DNA from: Gemmobacter aquatilis
GTDB lineage: Bacteria; Pseudomonadota; Alphaproteobacteria; Rhodobacterales; Rhodobacteraceae
NCBI RefSeq assembly: GCF_900110025.1
Contig: NZ_FOCE01000002.1
Span: forward strand, 62,001 to 126,000
Length of the DNA stretch: 64,000 bases
Direction: 5' to 3'
The translations under genes were made by a program, and so were the position numbers. Of this stretch, positions 41,209 to 49,173 are shown piece by piece. Every line of letters starts with the position of its first letter. The stretch's first letter is position 1. The notes below the pieces were generated by a model. The model saw only the letters and a program-made list of their open reading frames with translations. It was not told the DNA's origin and ran no database searches.

Positions 41209-42045
41209 ATGCGCCACACGCTCCCCATCGCGCCGCAATTCTATGTGACGGCCCCGCAGGCCTGCCCCTATCTCGATGGGCGGCTGGAGCGGAAGCTGTT
41301 CACCTCGCTGCAGGGCGAACATGCGCAGAAACTGAACGACACGCTGTCGAAACAGGGCTTCCGGCGCAGCCAGAATGTGCTCTACCGCCCGTCCTGCGCC
41401 GAATGTTCCGCCTGCCTGTCCGCCCGCATCCGCGTTGCCGATTTCCAGCCCAGCCGCACGCAGAAGAAACTGCTCAAACGCAATGCCGACCTGCGCCGCA
41501 ACGCCACCTCGCCCTGGGCCACAGAAGACCAGTATGCCCTGTTCCGCCGCTATCTCGATACACGCCACGCCGATGGCGGCATGGCCGACATGGACATTTT
41601 CGAATTCGCCGCGATGATCGAGGAAACCCCGATCCGCTCGCGCGTCATTGAATACAGCCGCCCCGCCCAGCCGGGCGAACACGGTCGCCAGCTTGCCGCC
41701 GTCAGCCTGACCGATGTCTTCGATGACGGGCTGTCGATGGTCTACAGCTTTTACGAACCCACCATGCAGGCCCGCAGCCTTGGCGCCTATCTGATCCTCG
41801 ATCACGTCGAAATCGCACGCGAGGCGGGGCTTCCCTACGTCTATCTCGGCTACTGGGTGCCGGGCAGCCGCAAGATGGGCTACAAGGCCGGCTACAGCGC
41901 ACTGGAAATCTACAAGGCTGGCGCCTGGCAGGATCTGGGCGATCCCGCCGACCACCGGGCCGAACTGCATCCGCTGTCGGTCGATCCCATCGCCGAACAG
42001 GTTGCCCGCATCGCTTTGCCCGAAGCCCGCCCCCGGCAGGACTAG
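41209..42045 (+). CDS. bpt: Aminoacyl-tRNA-protein transferase (Bpt/ATE family)
   Basis: A 278-residue N-end-rule enzyme that attaches an amino acid from tRNA to protein N-termini, making them substrates for ClpS/Clp[24 protein letters not shown] and [20 protein letters not shown] carry the conserved Cys-rich Zn/Fe-S region. [18 protein letters not shown] is the GNAT-like acceptor site. Gram-negative Bpt proteins transfer leucine. I chose ATG 41209 because the upstream frame has no family match. The dispersed repeat follows at 42093. Confidence 0.9.
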   Translation: MRHTLPIAPQFYVTAPQACPYLDGRLERKLFTSLQGEHAQKLNDTLSKQGFRRSQNVLYRPSCAECSACLSARIRVADFQPSRTQKKLLKRNADLRRNATSPWATEDQYALFRRYLDTRHADGGMADMDIFEFAAMIEETPIRSRVIEYSRPAQPGEHGRQLAAVSLTDVFDDGLSMVYSFYEPTMQARSLGAYLILDHVEIAREAGLPYVYLGYWVPGSRKMGYKAGYSALEIYKAGAWQDLGDPADHRAELHPLSVDPIAEQVARIALPEARPRQD

Positions 42046-42092
42046 GCCACAGCCCCGCCCCCCACAGCCCGCCCCGCGCCTGCGCCCGCCCC

Positions 42093-42113
42093 TTCATCCT
42101 GGCAAAAATACTC
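42093..42113 (-). repeat. Dispersed intergenic repeat core
   Basis: An exact complementary copy of GAGTATTTTTGCC + AGGATGAA, 48 bases after the bpt stop. The two GC hairpin modules are absent here. Confidence 0.65.
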
Positions 42114-42293
42114 ATCTTGCCCCCGCCGCCGCCCCGCAGAGGCGCCGGACAAAGGCGCCTGCCCGCGCCTCTTGCCGCGCATCCGGCACCGAATCCCCGG
42201 CTGATTTTCCGCTTCATGCGCCAGAAACCCCAAAACCCGCAACTTTCAGAAACCTTTCACGCCACCTGCGACATTTTATTGCAAAATTTGCCA

Positions 42294-42320
42294 TTGACGC
42301 CCCGCGCCGCCGCTCATAAT
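42294..42320 (+). promoter_or_regulatory. Candidate ilvIH promoter
   Basis: TTGACG (42294-42299) and CATAAT (42315-42320) lie 15 bases apart, about 38 bases before the leader-peptide ATG. The spacing is short of the ideal 17, hence the moderate confidence. Confidence 0.45.
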
Positions 42321-42357
42321 GTCCGCCCCAGTCGAGGCAAGCCCCAAGGGTGAAGAA

Positions 42358-42405
42358 ATGCGTGAGCTTCTTGTCATCGTAGAGGAATGGCGCATGGGCC
42401 GGTAA
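42358..42405 (+). CDS. ilvL: Branched-chain amino acid leader peptide of ilvIH
   Basis: A 15-residue peptide, MRELLVIVEEWRMGR. Residues 4-8 (Leu-Leu-Val-Ile-Val) are the regulatory codons for the three branched-chain amino acids. A weak AAGGGTGAAG ribosome site precedes it. Translation speed through these codons would decide whether the following antiterminator or terminator forms. It is too short for normal gene prediction. Confidence 0.8.
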   Translation: MRELLVIVEEWRMGR

Positions 42406-42459
42406 CGGTTGACCATCAGGTTCCCCATGCGCCCCCGAAGGAAACTCCGGGGGCTTTTT
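42389..42459 (+). promoter_or_regulatory. Transcription attenuator of ilvIH (antiterminator plus terminator)
   Basis: The antiterminator is GGCGCATGGG (42389-42398) pairing with CCCATGCGCC (42424-42433). The terminator is GCCCCCG (42431-42437) pairing with CGGGGGC (42448-42454), followed by TTTTT (42455-42459). The two stems share bases 42431-42433, so they exclude one another. ATGCG at the leader start (42358) can also pair with CGCAT at 42391, giving the classical 1:2 protector helix. All parts of a ribosome-mediated attenuator are present. Confidence 0.8.
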
Positions 42460-42504
42460 GTTGCGCTAACGGGCCGCAATGCGGCGGCGAAAAGGACGGA
42501 AGAT

Positions 42505-44268
42505 ATGACCAGGGCGGATAAAGGTTTGATGACCGGCGCACAGATGATCGTGCAGGCGCTGAAGGATCAGGGGGTTGAGGTCGTCTTCGGCTATCCCGGC
42601 GGCGCCGTCCTGCCGATCTATGATGCGATCTTCCAGCAGAACGACATCCGCCATGTGCTGGTGCGCCACGAACAGGGCGCCATCCACATGGCCGAAGGCT
42701 ATGCCCGCTCCACCGGCAAGCCCGGCGTGGCGCTGGTGACCTCTGGCCCCGGCGCCACCAATGCGGTGACCGGCCTGACCGATGCGCTGCTCGACTCCAT
42801 CCCGCTGGTGGTGCTGTCGGGCCAGGTGCCCACCTTCATGATCGGCACCGACGGCTTTCAAGAGGCCGATACCGTCGGCATCACCCGCCCCTGCACCAAG
42901 CATAACTGGCTGGTGAAGGATACCGAGAAGCTGGCCGAAACCCTGCATCAGGCCTTCCACGTCGCCACCTCGGGCCGCCCCGGCCCGGTGCTGGTGGACA
43001 TTCCGAAGGACGTGCAGTTCGGCGAGGCGCTCTATTCGCCGAAAGAAAAGATCCGCACCCATTACCAGCCGAAGGTGAAGGGCGACATCGACCAGATCAC
43101 CCGTCTGGTGGAGATGATCGAGAAAGCCGAACGCCCGGTGTTCTATACCGGCGGCGGCGTGATCAACTCCGGCCCCGCCGCCAGCCAGTTGCTGCGCGAG
43201 CTGGTGGAGGCGACCGGCTTCCCCATCACCTCCACCCTGATGGGCCTGGGCGCCTACCCGGCCTCGGGCAAGAACTGGCTGGGGATGCTGGGGATGCACG
43301 GGCTCTACGAGGCCAACCTCGCCATGCACGGCTGCGATCTGATGATCAACATCGGCGCCCGCTTCGATGACCGCATCACCGGCCGGGTCAAGGATTTCAG
43401 CCCGACCTCGGCCAAGGCGCATATCGACATCGACCCCTCGTCGATCAACAAGGTGATCCGCGTCGATGTGCCGATCGTGGGCGATGTCGGCCATGTGCTG
43501 GAAGACCTGCTGCGCGTGTGGAAATCGCGTGGGCGCAAGGTGAACAAGGACGGGCTGGCCAAGTGGTGGAAACAGATCGCCGAATGGCAGGCCGTCAACT
43601 GCCTTGACTACAAGAACAGCGAAAAGACCATCAAACCGCAATACGCCCTGCAACGGCTGGAAGCGCTGACCAAGGGGATGGACCGCTACATCACCACCGA
43701 GGTCGGCCAGCACCAGATGTGGGCCGCGCAGTTCCTCGGCTTCGAGGCGCCGAACCGCTGGATGACCTCCGGCGGGCTGGGCACCATGGGCTACGGCCTG
43801 CCCGCCTCGATCGGCGTGCAGATCGCCCATCCCGAAGCGCTGGTGATCAACGTCGCGGGCGAGGCGAGCTGGCTGATGAACATGCAGGAAATGGGCACCG
43901 CGATGCAATTCCGCGCCCCGGTCAAGCAGTTCATCCTGAACAACGAACGCCTCGGCATGGTGCGCCAGTGGCAGGAACTGCTGCATGGCGAACGCTACAG
44001 CCATTCGTGGAGCGAGAGCCTGCCCGATTTCGTGAAACTGGCCGAGGCCTTCGGCTGCAAGGGCATCCGCTGTTCCGATCCGAAGGATCTGGATGACGCG
44101 ATTATGGAGATGATCCGCTATGACGGCCCGGTGATCTTCGACTGTCTGGTGGAAAAGCACGAGAACTGCTTCCCGATGATCCCGTCGGGCAAGCCGCATA
44201 ACGAGATGCTGCTGGGCGAGGCCGACACCCAGGGCGTGATCGGGGCCAAGGGCGCCGTGCTGGTGTAA
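42505..44268 (+). CDS. ilvI: Acetolactate synthase large (catalytic) subunit
   Basis: A 587-residue thiamine-diphosphate enzyme making acetolactate or acetohydroxybutyrate. Landmarks are VVFGYPGGAVLPIYD, VRHEQGAIHMAEGYAR (catalytic Glu), GPGATNAVTGLTDALLDSIPLV (in part), and the ThDP/metal region NVAGEASWLMNMQEMG with LNNERLGMVRQWQ. The usual GDG of the metal site reads GEA here. A start at ATG 42505 follows AAAGGACGGA; an upstream frame would read through the attenuator terminator and is not credible. It is co-transcribed with the small subunit gene. Confidence 0.94.
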   Translation: MTRADKGLMTGAQMIVQALKDQGVEVVFGYPGGAVLPIYDAIFQQNDIRHVLVRHEQGAIHMAEGYARSTGKPGVALVTSGPGATNAVTGLTDALLDSIPLVVLSGQVPTFMIGTDGFQEADTVGITRPCTKHNWLVKDTEKLAETLHQAFHVATSGRPGPVLVDIPKDVQFGEALYSPKEKIRTHYQPKVKGDIDQITRLVEMIEKAERPVFYTGGGVINSGPAASQLLRELVEATGFPITSTLMGLGAYPASGKNWLGMLGMHGLYEANLAMHGCDLMINIGARFDDRITGRVKDFSPTSAKAHIDIDPSSINKVIRVDVPIVGDVGHVLEDLLRVWKSRGRKVNKDGLAKWWKQIAEWQAVNCLDYKNSEKTIKPQYALQRLEALTKGMDRYITTEVGQHQMWAAQFLGFEAPNRWMTSGGLGTMGYGLPASIGVQIAHPEALVINVAGEASWLMNMQEMGTAMQFRAPVKQFILNNERLGMVRQWQELLHGERYSHSWSESLPDFVKLAEAFGCKGIRCSDPKDLDDAIMEMIRYDGPVIFDCLVEKHENCFPMIPSGKPHNEMLLGEADTQGVIGAKGAVLV

Positions 44269-44289
44269 CGCCCGCCCCATGTGAGACCC

Positions 44290-44346
44290 CGGGGGACTTT
44301 GCGTCCCCCGGACCCCCTGCAGGATATTTTCAGACAGAAAATGAAA
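44290..44346 (+). repeat. Dispersed intergenic repeat, GATATTTT-type copy between ilvI and ilvH
   Basis: A GGGGGAC/GTCCCCC hairpin (about 44290-44308) is followed by CCCCC and GGATATTTTCAGACAG + AAAATGAAA (44322-44346), eleven bases before the ilvH start. It is almost identical to the copy at 2598, which also sits before the second gene of an operon pair. Confidence 0.7.
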
Positions 44347-44357
44347 GTGAGAGGCGC

Positions 44358-44918
44358 ATGTCCGCACTCAACATCAAACGCGGCTCGACGAGCCATTCCG
44401 CCTATGACCTGCGCGATCCCTATGCCGAGGTGATCGAAACCCATACGCTGGCCGTGCTGGTCGATAACGAAAGCGGCGTTCTGGCCCGGGTGATCGGGCT
44501 GTTTTCCGGGCGCGGCTACAATATCGACAGCCTGACCGTCGCCGAGGTGGATCACGAGGGGCACCGCTCGCGCATCACCATCGTGACGCGCGGCACGCCG
44601 CAGGTGATCGAACAGATCAAGGCGCAACTGGGCCGTCTGGTGCCGGTGCACGAGGTGCATGACCTGACGGTGGAAGGCCCCGCCGTGCAGCGCGAACTGG
44701 CGCTGATCAAGGTGTCGGGCAAGGGCGAGGCGCGGATCGAGGCGCTGCGTCTGGCCGAGATCTTCCGCGCCAATGTAGTGGACAGCACGCTGGAAAGCTT
44801 TGTGTTCGAAATGACCGGCCTGCCCGACAAGATCGACGCCTTCGCCGAACTGATGCGCCCGCTGGGCCTGCGCGAAATCGCCCGCACCGGCGTCGCCGCC
44901 CTCGCCCGCGGCGTGTGA
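44358..44918 (+). CDS. ilvH: Acetolactate synthase small (regulatory) subunit
   Basis: A 186-residue regulatory subunit conferring valine feedback on IlvI. The N-terminal ACT domain contains HTLAVLVDNESGVLARVIGLFSGRGYNIDSLTV (landmarks: NESGVLARV and GRGYNIDSL). The C-terminal ACT-like half includes ELALIKVSGKGEARIEALRL and RTGVAALARG. It lies 89 bases after ilvI in the same transcript, which carries the dispersed repeat. Confidence 0.93.
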   Translation: MSALNIKRGSTSHSAYDLRDPYAEVIETHTLAVLVDNESGVLARVIGLFSGRGYNIDSLTVAEVDHEGHRSRITIVTRGTPQVIEQIKAQLGRLVPVHEVHDLTVEGPAVQRELALIKVSGKGEARIEALRLAEIFRANVVDSTLESFVFEMTGLPDKIDAFAELMRPLGLREIARTGVAALARGV

Positions 44919-44945
44919 CCTGACGCCGGTTATCCGGGGCACCTT

Positions 44946-45048
44946 CCCTCCCCCTGCAGGGGGAGGGTCAGGGAGGGGGTAATACCCCCACCACCCGCAG
45001 CCCATGGCCGGCCCCCTGCGCTTTCCCCTCTCCCCTCGGGGGAGAGGG
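44946..45048. repeat. Two REP-like palindromes after ilvH
   Basis: A perfect 22-bp palindrome (CCCTCCCCCTG and its complement, 44946-44967) is followed by a second one, CCCTCTCCCC/GGGGAGAGGG at 45026-45048. Each is trailed by GTCAGGG(A/T)GAGGG-like text. This is the look of widespread REP-type elements and may end the ilv and convergent enoyl-CoA hydratase transcripts. Confidence 0.6.
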
Positions 45049-45090
45049 TCAGGGTGAGGGGGAACCCGGCAAGCTGAGGGGGAGCCCCCC

Positions 45091-45867
45091 TCAAACCCCG
45101 CGAAACTGCGGCTTGCGCTTTTCCAGAAACGCCGCCACGCCCTCGCGGAAATCGGCACTCCGCCCCATCTCGCCCTGCAACCGCGCCTCCAGCGCCAGTT
45201 GATCCGGCAGGCTGTGGCCCGGCGCCGCACGCAGCGCCTGTTTCACCGCCCGGTAAGCCGCTGTCGGCCCCTGCGCCAATTGCCCGGCGCGTTCGGCCAC
45301 CCGCGCGGCAAAGGTCTCATCCGCCACCGCCTCATAGATCATGCCCCAGCTTTCCGCCTGCCGCGCGCTGATCTTGTCGGCAAAGAGGCAAGCCCCCATC
45401 GCCCGTGCCATGCCCACCTGACGCGGCAGCCACCAGGTGCCCCCCGCATCCGGGATCAGCCCGATCCGCGTGAAGGCCTGCACGAAACTGGCGCCCTCCG
45501 CCGCGATCACCACATCCGCCGCCAGCGCCAGATTGGCCCCGGCCCCCGCCGCCACGCCATTCACCGCCGCGATGGTCGGCACCGGACAATCATAGATCGC
45601 GTGCAGCAGCGGCTCATATTCCTCGCGCAGCACCTGTTCCAGCTCGATCTCGCCCACAGCCGCCGCATCGCCCAGATCCTGCCCCGAACAGAAGGCCCGC
45701 CCCGCCCCGGTCAGCACGATGACCCGCGCCCGCGCCTCGGCAATCCGCATCGCCGCCAGCAGTTCCGCCCGCATCCGGCTGGACAGCGCATTCATCACCT
45801 CCGGCCGGTTCAGCGTGATCGTGGCAATGCCCCCGGCCTCGGCCAGCGTGATCGTGTCAAATTCCAT
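45091..45867 (-). CDS. Enoyl-CoA hydratase/isomerase family protein
   Basis: A 258-residue crotonase-fold protein. AGGIATITLNRPEVMNALSSRM is the N-terminal strand-helix, and GAGRAFCSGQDLGDAAAVG gives the oxyanion loop. VNGVAAGAGANLALAADVVIAA (in part) is the second oxyanion site. RIGLIPDAGGTWWLPRQVG has Asp at the catalytic site, typical of PaaG-like ring-epoxide isomerases rather than classical hydratases with Glu. No phenylacetate genes are nearby. It lies 63 bases from the ccmH stop in the same direction. Confidence 0.82.
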   Translation of the reverse strand: MEFDTITLAEAGGIATITLNRPEVMNALSSRMRAELLAAMRIAEARARVIVLTGAGRAFCSGQDLGDAAAVGEIELEQVLREEYEPLLHAIYDCPVPTIAAVNGVAAGAGANLALAADVVIAAEGASFVQAFTRIGLIPDAGGTWWLPRQVGMARAMGACLFADKISARQAESWGMIYEAVADETFAARVAERAGQLAQGPTAAYRAVKQALRAAPGHSLPDQLALEARLQGEMGRSADFREGVAAFLEKRKPQFRGV

Positions 45868-45930
45868 CCCGAACCTCCTCGTTTGCGCCAGCCTAGCGGG
45901 ACGCAGCCGACAGGAAAGCGGAACGGCACG

Positions 45931-46377
45931 TCACTCCTTCAGGATTTCCGCCAGCCGCGCCTCTTCTTCCGCCGTCAGCGCCGCAGGGGCTGCCTGCCTG
46001 CGCCGCCGCACATAGGCCAGCGCCAGCCCGCCGCCGATCAGCAGCATCCCCGGCCCCGCCCCCCAGAGCAGCAGATTGGAGCCGCGGGTATCGGGCCGGA
46101 ACAGCACATATTCGCCGTAGCGGTCCACCACATAGTCCAGCACCGCCGCGTCGCTGTCGCCCGCCACCAGCCGCTCGCGCACCAGCAGGCGCAGATCGCG
46201 CGAGATGTCGGCGTTGGAATCGTCGATGTTTTCCGACTGGCAGACCGGGCAGCGCAGCATCTGCGAAATCTCGCGCGCCCGCGCCTCCAGCGCCGGATCG
46301 GGCAACACCTCGTCGGGCTGCACGGCAAAGGCGGGAGCGGCCAGCAGGCTCAGACAGAAGGCAAGGATCAACCGCAT
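45931..46377 (-). CDS. ccmH: Cytochrome c-type biogenesis protein CcmH
   Basis: A 148-residue thiol-reductive protein for apocytochrome c. The signal MRLILAFCLSLLAAPAFA is cleaved before VQPDEVL. The redox motif is RCPVCQSENIDDSNADISRD, with the CxxC pair and the LRCxxC wording. A single C-terminal transmembrane helix (NLLLWGAGPGMLLIGGGLALAY, in part) and a short cytoplasmic tail follow. It starts five bases after the ccmF stop, forming a ccmF-ccmH operon. ccmG is not adjacent. Confidence 0.9.
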   Translation of the reverse strand: MRLILAFCLSLLAAPAFAVQPDEVLPDPALEARAREISQMLRCPVCQSENIDDSNADISRDLRLLVRERLVAGDSDAAVLDYVVDRYGEYVLFRPDTRGSNLLLWGAGPGMLLIGGGLALAYVRRRRQAAPAALTAEEEARLAEILKE

Positions 46378-46382
46378 CACGC

Positions 46383-48353
46383 TCACTCCGCCGGAACCGC
46401 AGCGGCGCTGCGACGCGCCCCTGCCGCCACCCGATAGCGCCGGTCGGTCAGCGACAGCAGCCCCCCCAGCGCCATCAGCCCGGCGCCGATCCACAGCCAG
46501 TCGGCCATCGGCTTCCAATAGGCGCGCACGGCATAGCCCCCGGCCTCCTGCTTGTCACCGATCACCAGATACAGATCGCGCCACAGCCCCTGATCAATCG
46601 CCGCCTCGGTCGTCGGCATCGCCTGCACCGGATAGACCCGCTTTTCGGGATACATCACCGCGATCACCTGATCGCCCTGGCGCACCACCATCTCGGCCCG
46701 GGTGGACAGGTAGTTCGGCCCCTGCAGCTCCTCGACCTTGCTCAGCGTCACATCCAGCCCGTGCAGCGCAAAGCTTTCGCCCAGTTGCACCACCTTGATC
46801 TGCTCGGTGGACCAGGCATTCATCGCCGCCACCGCAAAGATCGTGACGCCCAGCCCGGCATGGGCGGTCGCCTTGCCCCATTCGGCCCGCGGCAGCCGCG
46901 CCATCCGGCCCAGCCGCACGGCAAGGCCCATCCGGCCCGCGCGCTGCCACAGATCGGTCAGCGCCCCCAGCACCACCCAGGCGCCCAGAGCAGCCCCGAT
47001 CGGCCCCAGCGCCGAGCGCCCGGTCTGCATCGCCCAGACCAGCGCCCCGCAAGCCAGCGCCAGCAGCAGCGCCGGCATCAGCGAGGGCATCACCCGGCCA
47101 ACCTGAGCCCGCTTCCACGGCATCATCGCGCCAATCGGCAGCACCACCGCCAGCGCCACCATGAAGGGCGAAAACGCCGCGTCAAAGAACGGCGCCCCGA
47201 CGCTCAGTTTGCGCGCCCACAGCAGTTCGGCGATCAGCGGCCAGATCGTGCCGATGAACACCACGAAGCTCGCCACCGCCAGCAGCAGGTTGTTCACCAC
47301 CAGCGCGCTTTCGCGGCTGACCATGCCAAACACCCCCTTCGCCTCCATCACCCCGGCGCGGAAGGCAAACAGCGTCAGCGCGCCGCCCATGAACACCGCC
47401 AGAATCAGCAGGATGAACACGCCGCGCTCCGGGTCATTGGCGAAGGCATGGACCGAGGTGATGACGCCCGAACGCACGATGAACGTGCCGATCAGGCTGA
47501 AGCCAAAGGCGAGAATCGCCAGCAGGATCGTCCAGGCCTTCAGGCTTTCGCGCTTTTCCACCACAATGGCACTGTGCAACAGCGCCGCGGCGATCAGCCA
47601 GGGCATGAACGAGGCGTTTTCCACCGGATCCCAGAACCAGAACCCGCCCCAGCCCAGCTCGTAATAAGCCCACCAGGACCCCAGCGCGATGCCGATGGTC
47701 AGGAAAATCCACGCCGCCAGCGTCCAGGGCCGCACCCAGCGCGCCCAGGCCGCATCCACCCGCCCCTCGATCAGCGCCGCCACCGCGAAACTGAACGCCA
47801 TGCTCAGCCCGACATAGCCGAGGTAGAGGAACGGCGGATGGAAGGCGAGCCCCGGGTCTTGCAGCAGCGGGTTCAGGTCATCGCCATTCAACGGCGGATC
47901 GGCCAGCCGCAGGAAGGGGTTGGAGGTGAACAGCAGAAACGCCAGAAACGCCACGCCGATCATCCCCTGCACCGCCAGCACCCGCGCCCGCAGCGTCTGC
48001 GGCAGGTTATTGCCGAACAGCACCGCACAGGCGCCGAACAGCGCCAGAATCAGCACCCACAGCAGCAAAGACCCCTCATGGTTGCCCCAGACGCCCGAGA
48101 TCTTGTACAGCATCGGCTTGTCGGTATGCGAATTCAGCACCACCAGCCGCAGCGAAAAGTCCGAGGTGACAAAGGCATAGGTCAGCGCCCCGAAAGCCAC
48201 CGCGATCAGCAGCAGTTGCACCACCGCCGCAGGCTCGCCCACCGCCATCCACGCGCCCCAGCGCTTCTGCGCCCCCACCAGCGGCACCGTGGATTGCACC
48301 ACCGCCACCGCCAGCGCGAGCACCAGCGCGAAATGCCCAAGCTCTACAATCAT
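46383..48353 (-). CDS. ccmF: Heme lyase subunit CcmF
   Basis: A 656-residue polytopic membrane protein for holocytochrome c assembly. The tryptophan-rich WWD domain reads WWAYYELGWGGFWFWDPVEN, the site holding heme from CcmE. MIVELGHFALVLALAVAVVQ is the N-terminal membrane segment. The periplasmic C-terminal part (RAEMVVRQGDQVIAVMYPEKR) is also typical. Start ATG 48353 fits the length of about 650. An overlong upstream frame was discarded. It is the first gene of a ccmF-ccmH pair. Confidence 0.92.
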   Translation of the reverse strand: MIVELGHFALVLALAVAVVQSTVPLVGAQKRWGAWMAVGEPAAVVQLLLIAVAFGALTYAFVTSDFSLRLVVLNSHTDKPMLYKISGVWGNHEGSLLLWVLILALFGACAVLFGNNLPQTLRARVLAVQGMIGVAFLAFLLFTSNPFLRLADPPLNGDDLNPLLQDPGLAFHPPFLYLGYVGLSMAFSFAVAALIEGRVDAAWARWVRPWTLAAWIFLTIGIALGSWWAYYELGWGGFWFWDPVENASFMPWLIAAALLHSAIVVEKRESLKAWTILLAILAFGFSLIGTFIVRSGVITSVHAFANDPERGVFILLILAVFMGGALTLFAFRAGVMEAKGVFGMVSRESALVVNNLLLAVASFVVFIGTIWPLIAELLWARKLSVGAPFFDAAFSPFMVALAVVLPIGAMMPWKRAQVGRVMPSLMPALLLALACGALVWAMQTGRSALGPIGAALGAWVVLGALTDLWQRAGRMGLAVRLGRMARLPRAEWGKATAHAGLGVTIFAVAAMNAWSTEQIKVVQLGESFALHGLDVTLSKVEELQGPNYLSTRAEMVVRQGDQVIAVMYPEKRVYPVQAMPTTEAAIDQGLWRDLYLVIGDKQEAGGYAVRAYWKPMADWLWIGAGLMALGGLLSLTDRRYRVAAGARRSAAAVPAE

Positions 48354-48475
48354 CCGCGTCTCCCTGTTCACGCGCCAGTCTAGGCCAAAGCCGCCCGCCC
48401 CGCCATGGGCCGAAAGTCCCCCGCGCGCCGATGTCGCAAGCCGCCCAGGTGCGGCGCAGGTGGACCGCGTGCAAA

Positions 48476-48620
48476 GGGGGCTGTCTGCCCCCCTCGCCCG
48501 TTCCGGGCTCACCCCCCGAGGATATTTGAGAACAGAAAATGAAAAGCGGGCCTATGCCATTTTCTGTTCTCAAATATCCTCAGGGGGTGAATTGGCCAAA
48601 GGCCAAGAGGGGGCGCGAGC
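48476..48620. repeat. Large inverted arrangement of two dispersed repeats upstream of ccmF
   Basis: A GGGGGC/GCCCCCC hairpin (48476-48492) and ACCCCCC lead into the left core arm at 48518-48541. A 16-base spacer follows, then the right arm 48558-48581, an exact reverse complement over 24 bases. Next come AGGGGGTGAATTGGCC, GGCCAAGAGGGGGC and GCCCCC as in the 38512 copy. The cores are GATATTTGAGAACAG + AAAATG, the GATATTT subfamily. Confidence 0.75.
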
Positions 48621-48633
48621 GCCCCCTTCCTTC

Positions 48634-49065
48634 TTACTTCCGCCCCGCCTTGCGCGTGGACAGCAGCAGATTGGTTTCAGAGGTCGTCACCCCCTCGATG
48701 CTGCGGATGCGGTGAATCACCTCGTCCAGTTCCAGCAGGGTCTGTGTCGCCAGTTCCACGATCAGATCCCATTTGCCATTGGTGGAATGCACCGCCATCA
48801 CCGCCGGAATCCCCGCCAGCCGCGCCATGATGCGTTCGCCGCCGCGCCCCTCGATGCCGATCATCATCAGCCCGCGCACCGGCGCCGCCGTCACATCGGC
48901 CCGCGTCACCACGGTGAAGCCCGCAATTTCGCCCCGCGCCGTCAGCCGCTCCATCCGCGCCCGCACCGTCGCCCGGCTCAGCTCCAGCCGCTCCGCCAGA
49001 TCCGACAGCGCCGCCCGCCCGTCGCGCCGCAACTCGGCGATCAGCCGTTGATCCACATCGTCCAT
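48634..49065 (-). CDS. Lrp/AsnC family transcriptional regulator
   Basis: A 143-residue regulator. The N-terminal helix-turn-helix is DVDQRLIAELRRDGRAALSDLAERLELSRATVRARMERL (landmark ELSRATVRARMERL). The C-terminal RAM (ligand) domain contains GIEGRGGERIMARLAGI and VHSTNGKWDLIVELATQT. It is divergent from the arginase-ornithine cyclodeaminase operon, 108 bases away, and so probably controls it in response to arginine or ornithine. I used the ATG at 49065; an upstream start ten codons earlier is possible. The gap contains the palindrome TTGCGCAA (49088-49095). Confidence 0.88.
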   Translation of the reverse strand: MDDVDQRLIAELRRDGRAALSDLAERLELSRATVRARMERLTARGEIAGFTVVTRADVTAAPVRGLMMIGIEGRGGERIMARLAGIPAVMAVHSTNGKWDLIVELATQTLLELDEVIHRIRSIEGVTTSETNLLLSTRKAGRK

Positions 49066-49173
49066 ACCGGCAATTCCCCCAACCGCATTGCGCAAATCAT
49101 GTTACAAAACGATCATAATGCCGATGGAACCTGCCGCAAGCCGCAAACATCCTTACCCCAACAGGAGACGCAA

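Larger units (their letters stand above)
42046..42357. other. Gap between bpt and the ilv leader
   Basis: About 310 bases. It contains one dispersed repeat core (42093-42113), a GC-rich middle without recognisable features, and from 42240 an AT-rich stretch leading to the ilv promoter and leader. I see no further gene. Confidence 0.6.

Noticed and set aside
42409-42504. An upstream in-frame start of ilvI beginning inside the leader region.
   Set aside because: It would translate the attenuator terminator hairpin; the family start and a good ribosome site support ATG 42505.
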